Assembly: GCA_023415845.1 (NCBI GenBank)
Contig: JAEZJB010000372.1
Location: forward strand, 1 to 5,598
Direction: 5' to 3'
Length of the DNA stretch: 5,598 nt
From: Chloroflexota bacterium
GTDB lineage: Bacteria; Chloroflexota; Chloroflexia; Thermomicrobiales; UBA6265
Shown here: in pieces, positions 1-3,865 of the stretch
How the letters are laid out: the number at the start of each line of letters is the position of its first letter
Numbering within the stretch: the stretch's first letter is position 1
Notes under the pieces: model-generated
The model's input: only the letters and a program-made list of their open reading frames with translations
Told to the model about the DNA's origin: nothing
The model's database searches: none
Program-made: the position numbers and the translations under genes

Positions 1-232
1 GTTCGTGGATTTCGAGTGGGGCGACCGTGCGCAGGACACGCTCGGCGGCGGCAACTGTCGCGGCCGCTTCTTGGCGATCATCGCGAGCCTCCTGCCAGGC
101 ATCAAGCCGGCGAGCAAGCCATCCCAGAGGACCGTTCGCGACCGCGGATCGCACCCCCATGAAAAGCGGATCCGGCATCAGTTCGGACTCGGATGCCCGC
201 GTGTGATCGGGCAGCACCGGTGGTGGAAACAT
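1..232 (-). CDS. Unidentified protein, N-terminal 77 residues (runs off left edge)
   Basis: I do not recognise this gene. On the minus strand an ATG at 232 opens a frame that stays open for 77 codons to the window edge. The start is supported by AGGAG (plus-strand 239-243) with a 6-nt spacer. The first about 30 residues are Pro-rich (MFPPPVLPDH). Residues about 37-70 are rich in Ala, Glu, Arg and Leu with little Gly or Pro and look like an amphipathic helix or short coiled coil, containing WLARRLDAWQEARDD and AAAERVLRTV. No signal peptide or membrane segment is seen. The frame stays open upstream of the ATG back to a TGA about 85 nt earlier but offers no ATG, GTG or TTG, so 232 is the only ordinary start. 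It lies on the same strand as the operon to its right, separated by 133 nt and a strong hairpin, so it is probably a separate transcription unit. Third-position G/C bias is only moderate, which limits confidence. Confidence 0.5.
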   Translation of the reverse strand, partial: MFPPPVLPDHTRASESELMPDPLFMGVRSAVANGPLGWLARRLDAWQEARDDRQEAAATVAAAERVLRTVAPLEIHE

Positions 233-365
233 GAGGATCTCCTGGGCTTGGGCAAGGGACCGGACACGTAAGACGTATCGATTGCCACTCCGTGAGACGG
301 CAACACCCGATCAGGGCGGCACGGTTCATGCCGCCCCCTAATGGCTGTCGGTTGAGGTTCGATCG
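233..365. other. Intergenic region between operon end and left-edge gene
   Basis: Besides the 314-336 hairpin, this gap holds a second, weaker inverted repeat: TTGCC at 282-286 with GGCAA at 299-303, containing an alternative 4-bp pairing CCGT/ACGG at 290-300. On the minus strand a poor promoter candidate for the left-edge gene can be drawn: TTGCCG (298-303) and GATACG (274-279) with an 18-bp spacer. The -10 match is only three of six, so I do not annotate it as a promoter. Confidence 0.3.
314..336 (-). terminator. Strong hairpin after the MerR operon, probable terminator
   Basis: GGGCGGCA at 314-321 and TGCCGCCC at 329-336 form a perfect 8-bp, GC-rich stem with a 7-nt loop. It begins about 30 nt past the TAA of the last operon gene (366-368), where a terminator is expected. 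There is no U-tract on the minus-strand transcript, so it is not a textbook intrinsic terminator; it could be a U-less terminator, an mRNA 3'-end stabiliser or a protein site. Being symmetric, it would form on transcripts of either strand. Confidence 0.45.
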
Positions 366-776
366 TTAGCTGACCTCGGCCTCGCGCCGCCGGTGTTCGG
401 TCAGCCAGGTAGGGTCGAAGGAGACGGATTTCAGGCAGGTGTCCTGCGGGCTGAGGACCCGCCAGATCGGCGCCAGGTCCGGCTCTCCTGCCTCCCGCGC
501 TTCGTTGACGCCCTCGGCGACCAGCCGGAGACCCCGGCTGGTGGTGACGGGGCAGACGTATTCCACCCCATAGTGACGACCGAGCTCCCCGCGCAATTCC
601 CGGGGCGTGACGACCTGCCCGGATGGGATGGCCCGAATCGCCTGGAGCAGGACCTGTGCCGAGGGATAGAGCATCGACGCCCCCTGGCGCATGGCCCGGC
701 GTTCGGGCGGCACCGGTCGGATATCGACGCCGACCGAAGCGGCCACCTGGTCTCGCCAGTGGGTCGCTCCCGTCAT
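366..776 (-). CDS. MGMT-fold (alkyltransferase-like) protein lacking the catalytic cysteine
   Basis: This 136-residue protein resembles small 'MGMT family' proteins related to the DNA-binding domain of O6-alkylguanine-DNA alkyltransferase. Residues about 20-37 (RPVPPERRAMRQGASMLYPS) match the family lead-in. Residues 49-64 (AIPSGQVVTPRELRGE) correspond to the IPxGxVxTY-type helix-turn-helix entry. Residues 74-92 hold VCPVTTSRGLRLVAEGVNE, and residues 103-108 read PIWRVL where true methyltransferases have PCHRVI. The methyl-accepting Cys is therefore replaced by Ile and direct suicidal repair is unlikely. Known Cys-less alkyltransferase-like proteins bind O6-alkylguanine and signal to excision repair; this protein could do something similar, or only share the fold. 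The ATG at 776 overlaps the TGA of the upstream gene (ATGA), with GGAGG at plus-strand 783-787 and a 6-nt spacer, so it is translationally coupled. The family match is from memory of sequence patterns. Confidence 0.72.
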   Translation of the reverse strand: MTGATHWRDQVAASVGVDIRPVPPERRAMRQGASMLYPSAQVLLQAIRAIPSGQVVTPRELRGELGRHYGVEYVCPVTTSRGLRLVAEGVNEAREAGEPDLAPIWRVLSPQDTCLKSVSFDPTWLTEHRRREAEVS

Positions 777-1261
777 TCTTCGCCTCCGCCCTCGACAGCG
801 ATCGGGAAGGCAATATCGCAAACCAGATCGTCCGGGCCAGCCGACATGATGTCGGCGAAGTAGACCTCCCGCGGCGAATCGGTCATCCGGGCGCCGGTTT
901 CGGCCATCCACCCCTCGACGGCCTGGTAGGCGGAGAGGATGTCGGGAAATTCCACAAGCCGCTTCGGAATCCGCGTGTAGGCCTCGCGGTGGGCGGGCTC
1001 GATCCTGGTTTGGGCATCGGTCTCGCCGGCCCGGGCGGGGTCGATCGGGATGCAAATCTCCATTGGGCCCGCGTGGTCGTTGGTGATTTCATCGTGATAG
1101 ATGAAGAAGGCCGCCCCGGTCACGCCACCGACCGATTCGGCAAGTGCCATCAGCCGTGGTGTGGCGTCATCGACGAAGGCAGGGAGATCCTGGGCGAGAA
1201 CGACACGCTGCTCGGTGAGGACGGTCTGGGCTGGAACGTCACGGGTTTCAATGGTGAACAT
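773..1261 (-). CDS. Stand-alone GyrI-like small-molecule-binding protein
   Basis: This 162-residue protein is a single GyrI-like (AraC effector-binding/SOUL-type beta-alpha) domain. It opens with MFTIETRDVPAQTVLTEQ, the typical first strand (xxVxxRxVPAxxVxxxR). It continues with FFIYHDE (52-58), GPMEICIPID (65-74), EPAHREAYT (88-96), a helix around 104-120, PREVYFAD (130-137) and CDIAFPI (148-154). Family members bind cationic or hydrophobic drugs; E. coli GyrI/SbmC protects DNA gyrase, and some relatives hydrolyse cyclopropane-bearing DNA alkylators. The ligand here is unknown. No signal peptide, so it should be cytosolic. The start at 1261 is set by GAGGAG (1269-1274) 7 nt upstream; the frame extends to 1390, but the extra residues overlap the upstream gene and do not look like the domain. 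It is the middle gene of the operon and a clear paralogue of the regulator's C-terminal domain: 47 of 90 positions identical in an ungapped hand alignment. Confidence 0.88.
   Translation of the reverse strand: MFTIETRDVPAQTVLTEQRVVLAQDLPAFVDDATPRLMALAESVGGVTGAAFFIYHDEITNDHAGPMEICIPIDPARAGETDAQTRIEPAHREAYTRIPKRLVEFPDILSAYQAVEGWMAETGARMTDSPREVYFADIMSAGPDDLVCDIAFPIAVEGGGEE
783..787 (-). promoter_or_regulatory. Shine-Dalgarno for the MGMT-fold gene
   Basis: On the minus strand this reads GGAGG, 6 nt before the ATG at 776. It lies inside the last codons of the upstream gene. It decides the start of the MGMT-fold gene, because the same frame is open much further upstream but has no ribosome site there and would overlap the GyrI-like gene heavily. 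Confidence 0.75.
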
Positions 1262-1268
1262 GAGACAT

Positions 1269-1274
1269 CTCCTC
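1269..1274 (-). promoter_or_regulatory. Shine-Dalgarno for the GyrI-like gene
   Basis: On the minus strand this reads GAGGAG, 7 nt before the ATG at 1261, and falls in the 19-nt gap between the regulator's stop codon (1281-1283) and this gene. It rules out the longer start at 1390. An out-of-frame ATG at 1268 lies between the site and the true start. Confidence 0.75.
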
Positions 1275-1280
1275 GCTGTA

Positions 1281-2138
1281 TCAGATAGAAACGACAGGGA
1301 ACGCGACATCCAGCGCCTGGTCGTCAGGGCCGGCCTTGCTGAACTCGTGTGCATAGACTTCACGTGGCGGACCGCTGACGCGCCGCCCATGCGTGACCAC
1401 CCACTGCTCGACGGCGTCGTAGGCCGTCAGGATCTGCGGATAGGCCACCTGGAGCTTGCGGAGCGGCGTGTACGCCTCGCGATGCGCGGGTTCGACGCGG
1501 GTGGGAAGCAGGAGACCCACTGCCTGGTCGGGGTCGACCGGCACGCAGATTTCGACCGGACCGTTACTGTCTTCGCTCACCTCCCCGTGATAGACGACGA
1601 ACACCCGCCCCATGAGTCCACCATGCTGGCGGGCGGCTTCGACGAGATAGACGCTCCGGCTGGCAAGCCAGGTGGGCAGCTCGATGGCGTTCACGTGGCG
1701 CTGCTCGCACAGCACCGTCATGGCTGGCACCTCGCGTTCGGCCACGTCGAACCGATCGGCCGGTATGGCTCGCCCGCTGAGCGAGATCAGCAGCCAGGTC
1801 ATCAGTTCGCGCCGGGCGTTGAACCGGGCCTCGAGATCGTCCCACCATTCGGCGAGCAGGTCGGCCTGCCTGTCGGGCGGTTGCTCGACGATGGCACGGA
1901 CGACGGCCAGCGGCATGTCCAGTTGCCGGAGGCGGGAAATCAGGCGAGCGGTCACCAGCTGGGCCTCGGTATAGAACCGGTAGCCGCTACGGGCATCGAC
2001 CGCCGCCGGCACGAGGAGTCCCTGCCGGTCGTACAACCGCAGAGCTTTCGGTGAAAGCTGGCTGCGGCTGGCGAAGGCCCCGATGGTCAGGTGGTCGCCA
2101 GACGATGGTGGGTGCTGGCCGGCGGTGACGCGTTGCAT
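1281..2138 (-). CDS. MerR-family transcriptional regulator with GyrI-like effector domain
   Basis: This 285-residue protein has the BmrR/BltR-type architecture. Residues 17-61 form the MerR winged helix-turn-helix: LTIGAFASRSQLSPKALRLYD, then the wing DARSGYRFYTEAQL. Residues about 62-120 give the rest of the DNA-binding domain (LISRLRQLDMPLAVVRAIVE) and the dimerising coiled-coil helix. Residues about 128-284 are a GyrI-like ligand-binding domain with VFVVYHGE (179-186), GPVEICVPVD (193-202), EPAHREAYT (216-224) and PREVYAHEF (258-266). There is no C-terminal Cys cluster, so it should sense an organic ligand rather than a metal; Glu196 and Glu265 are candidate pocket acids by position. Such activators twist promoters with 19-bp spacers, and exactly such a promoter lies upstream. 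The ATG at 2138 follows GGAGG (2147-2151) with an 8-nt spacer. It is first in the operon, so autoregulation is expected. The specific ligand cannot be read from sequence. Confidence 0.93.
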   Translation of the reverse strand: MQRVTAGQHPPSSGDHLTIGAFASRSQLSPKALRLYDRQGLLVPAAVDARSGYRFYTEAQLVTARLISRLRQLDMPLAVVRAIVEQPPDRQADLLAEWWDDLEARFNARRELMTWLLISLSGRAIPADRFDVAEREVPAMTVLCEQRHVNAIELPTWLASRSVYLVEAARQHGGLMGRVFVVYHGEVSEDSNGPVEICVPVDPDQAVGLLLPTRVEPAHREAYTPLRKLQVAYPQILTAYDAVEQWVVTHGRRVSGPPREVYAHEFSKAGPDDQALDVAFPVVSI

Positions 2139-2182
2139 GATCCAATCCTCCGGTGCGGGAGAACCGTTCTCCCGTGGGTCTC

Positions 2183-2213
2183 ACTGTGGGGCTTGCCCCA
2201 GGGGGAAGGTCAA
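2183..2213 (-). promoter_or_regulatory. MerR-type promoter of the operon, 19-bp spacer
   Basis: On the minus strand a -35 TTGACC (plus-strand 2208-2213) is followed after exactly 19 bp by a -10-like CACAGT (2183-2188). The -10 matches the consensus at three of six positions. The elongated spacer is the hallmark of MerR-activated promoters, in which the bound regulator realigns the two boxes. Transcription would start near 2176 and give a leader of about 40 nt before the regulator's ATG at 2138. The whole operon (regulator, GyrI-like, MGMT-fold) would be read from here. Confidence 0.7.
2192..2208. promoter_or_regulatory. MerR operator dyad between -35 and -10
   Basis: The 17-bp element reads, on the minus strand, CTTCCCCCTGGGGCAAG, a dyad of form CTTnCCCC-T-GGGGnAAG with a single mismatched pair. 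It sits within the 19-bp spacer and touches the -35, as in other MerR-family operators. An outer perfect inverted repeat, GGGGCTTG (2188-2195) and CAAGCCCC (2211-2218), brackets it and overlaps both promoter boxes. The likely ligand is a dimer of the adjacent regulator. Confidence 0.72.
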
Positions 2214-2374
2214 GCCCCTCGCGAGAAAACTCATCGTTGCGGAATGTGGGGGTCGTGAGGCCCTTGCCCTCCTGAATCCGGTGTCGCTCATCTTCCGGGA
2301 TTATCTTCGGGCATGGCACCTCATCGGCCCGCAGGATCGGCAAGCACCGGGCCAGTTAGCGGTTGGTTGTCAAG

Positions 2375-2415
2375 AATCGCGATGCACGAACTCAAAAACT
2401 CACAAACTCGCGATT
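2375..2415. repeat. Inverted repeat AATCGCG/CGCGATT enclosing three AACTC tandem repeats
   Basis: AATCGCG at 2375-2381 is repeated in inverse at 2409-2415. Between and into the right arm lie three copies of AACTC at 2389-2393, 2397-2401 and 2405-2409, spaced exactly 8 bp apart. Function is unknown; such small clusters can be protein-binding sites. Confidence 0.5.
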
Positions 2416-2453
2416 TCGGCGATTTGATGGGCTTTTCGGCGGCAGAGTTTGTG
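2401..2453. repeat. 9-bp inverted repeat CACAAACTC/GAGTTTGTG
   Basis: CACAAACTC at 2401-2409 and GAGTTTGTG at 2445-2453 are perfect inverted copies separated by 35 bp. The interval carries a short direct repeat, GCGATTT, twice in a row with a 2-bp gap. The left arm overlaps the AACTC repeat cluster, so alternative pairings are possible. A further 6-bp inverted repeat, AATTCG (2457-2462) and CGAATT (2475-2480), follows at once. No T-run follows, so it is not an obvious terminator. Confidence 0.5.
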
Positions 2454-2804
2454 CGGAATTCGGGCGCCTTCGCGCGAATTGTTGCCAGCTGGGCACCAAA
2501 TCATCATCGATGAACCGGCAATCCCTGGTCCTCGTACCTTTCGAACGCATCAGCGAGGCCATATCCCGCCACGCCTACGGAATATCCGTATCCGGCAAGC
2601 TCAGGTCGACACGATGACCGGCCATGACCGCAACGATCGCATCCTCGGCCAGCACTGGCTCCGAAACTCCACGCGAGAATCGCCCGTGCGAGAATGCGGC
2701 CTGACCTGCGGCCACCCGCTGCCGCACTCGCTCTCCGCTGAAAGCGATCCGTCGTGCCAACCCGCTCACCAGCCAGGCACCTGGCGCAGATCTCTCCCGA
2801 CTCC

Positions 2805-3659
2805 ATGGGTCTGTTGCTGGGTTTTTTGGGCGTTCTCGCCTTTTCGTTCACGCTGCCACTCACCCGCATCGCGGCGCCGGCCCTGGGTGGGGCCTTCACC
2901 GGCATGGGGCGAGCATTCGTGGCGGCCCTGCTGGCTTCTGCGCTCCTGCTGATTCGCCGCGACCCGGTTCCCCCGCGTCGCACCTGGTATCGCATTGCCC
3001 TCGTTGCGATGGGCACCATCTTCGGCTTTGGCCTGCTCACGTCAATCGCGCTCCAGACGGTGCCCGCCGTCCATGCCATCGTGGTGGTGGGCCTGTTGCC
3101 AGCAATGACGGCGGTGATGGCGGTCGTCCGCGCCGGGGAGCGGCCGCACCTGCCGTTCTGGCTGTCGGTGCTGGTCGGACTCGTGTCGGTGCTGATCTTC
3201 GCCTGGGTGCAGGGGGCGGGCTCGATCCAGCGCGGTGATATCTGGTTGCTGCTCGCCATTGTGCTGGCAGCCCTGGGCTACGCCGAGGGCGCGGTGCTGA
3301 CCCGGACGATGGGTGGCTGGCGCGTGATTTCGTGGGCGCTGGTCTTTTCGCTCCCGATCCTGACCATCGTGATGACCGTCCTGATCTGGCGCGATGGCTT
3401 TCCGGTAGCTGGCCCCGATGCCTGGGTTTCGTTTGCCTACCTGGCGGCGGTGAGCATGTATCTCGGGTTCTTTCCGTGGTATGCGGGATTGGCGATGGGT
3501 GGCGTGGCCCGGGTGGGCCAGGTGCAACTGGTGCAGCCGGTGTTCAGCCTGGTCTGGGCATGGCTGCTGCTTGGTGAATCGATCACGTTCGGCACGGCGG
3601 TGGCTTCGGTGCTGGTGATCGGCTCGGCTGCGCTCGCACGCTGGACCCGCAGCACCTGA
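2805..3659 (+). CDS. DMT-superfamily (EamA) permease
   Basis: This hydrophobic protein of 284 residues (301 if begun at the GTG at 2754) has about ten membrane helices in two EamA repeats, the usual size and topology of drug/metabolite transporters. Counting from the ATG at 2805, helices lie near 1-19, 31-50, 62-81, 88-108, 117-135, 146-166, 173-194, 206-226, 236-256 and 260-278. Each repeat ends in the family pattern of a Pro-containing helix leading to a Gly-Glu: VVGLLPAMTAVMAVVRAGE, and QPVFSLVWAWLLLGES. I prefer the ATG because the first membrane helix starts there and the 17 preceding codons use rarer codons (TCA, AGG, CCA) than the gene; neither start has a clear Shine-Dalgarno. The family exports or imports small metabolites such as amino acids; the substrate is not predictable. 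It is divergent from the MerR operon across about 670 nt, so a link is unproven. Confidence 0.9.
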   Translation: MGLLLGFLGVLAFSFTLPLTRIAAPALGGAFTGMGRAFVAALLASALLLIRRDPVPPRRTWYRIALVAMGTIFGFGLLTSIALQTVPAVHAIVVVGLLPAMTAVMAVVRAGERPHLPFWLSVLVGLVSVLIFAWVQGAGSIQRGDIWLLLAIVLAALGYAEGAVLTRTMGGWRVISWALVFSLPILTIVMTVLIWRDGFPVAGPDAWVSFAYLAAVSMYLGFFPWYAGLAMGGVARVGQVQLVQPVFSLVWAWLLLGESITFGTAVASVLVIGSAALARWTRST

Positions 3660-3865
3660 CCACAATGAGCCGTCCGAAATGGGGACACGGCGCGAGTCTG
3701 TGAGACAATCCTCGCCAGCCATTCCTGACAGGGTCATTTAGGGCATCGCCACGCGGACGCCCACCGCTGCACGCGGCGCAGGAATGGATGTCGGGTTCCG
3801 TGGCGAGGCCGAACTCCGCCCCAGTCTCATGACAGGCACGGGCGGCGAGGAGCATAGTCGGCATT
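3660..3865. other. Intergenic region upstream of the substrate-binding protein gene
   Basis: The gap is long enough for a terminator and a promoter, but I see neither clearly. Just past the permease stop there is a weak hairpin, GCGAG (3692-3696) with CTCGC (3711-3715), containing an alternative GTCT/AGAC stem, and no T-run. CTGACA at 3725-3730 resembles a -35 box but has no acceptable -10 at 16-19 bp. GAGGAG at 3847-3852 is the only ribosome-site candidate for the next gene and lies 13 nt from its ATG, longer than usual. Confidence 0.4.

Larger units (their letters stand above)
2219..2804. other. Long intergenic region without a convincing gene
   Basis: This stretch separates the minus-strand operon from the plus-strand permease. 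Frames on both strands are short, lack ribosome sites and do not resemble known families. Around 2371-2460 the sequence is noticeably richer in A and T than its surroundings and carries short repeats (listed separately). From 2575 to 2769 on the minus strand there is a 64-codon GTG-started frame, followed after a TAG by about 60 more open codons to 2392; its third-position G/C bias is much weaker than in the good genes, so it may be a decayed gene or chance. ACGGA-ATA-TCCGT at 2577-2589 is a small palindrome. The permease promoter must lie here, but I see no clear pair of boxes. Confidence 0.5.

Noticed and set aside
366..1055. Longer version of the MGMT-fold gene starting at 1055
   Set aside because: The extra 93 residues overlap the GyrI-like gene out of frame, are Arg/Pro-rich and do not resemble the family; the ATG at 776 has GGAGG and the ATGA coupling.
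773..1390. Longer version of the GyrI-like gene starting at 1390
   Set aside because: It adds 43 residues inside the regulator gene with no domain likeness; GAGGAG places the start at 1261, where the domain's first strand begins.
1101..2054. 317-codon plus-strand open frame opposite the GyrI-like and MerR genes
   Set aside because: It is antisense to two genes with clear family motifs, strong ribosome sites and operon spacing; it lacks a ribosome site and shows no recognisable domain. Long antisense frames are common in GC-rich coding DNA.
1987..2343. 118-codon minus-strand frame with a TTG start overlapping the regulator's start
   Set aside because: It would run through the MerR promoter, operator and N-terminus in another frame and has no ribosome site.
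2375..2453. CRISPR array or plasmid-type iteron origin
   Set aside because: The repeats are only 5 bp long, three copies, without spacers of constant unique sequence, and there is no Cas or replication gene nearby.
2449..2952. 167-codon plus-strand frame running into the permease start
   Set aside because: Rich in His, Arg, Pro and Cys with no pattern; it overlaps the permease in a different frame and has no ribosome site.
2504..3259. 251-codon minus-strand open frame overlapping the permease
   Set aside because: It is antisense to the first half of the EamA permease, rich in Arg and Ser, and has no domain pattern.
3725..3753. CTGACA as a -35 box for the substrate-binding protein gene
   Set aside because: No hexamer near TATAAT occurs at an acceptable distance downstream.
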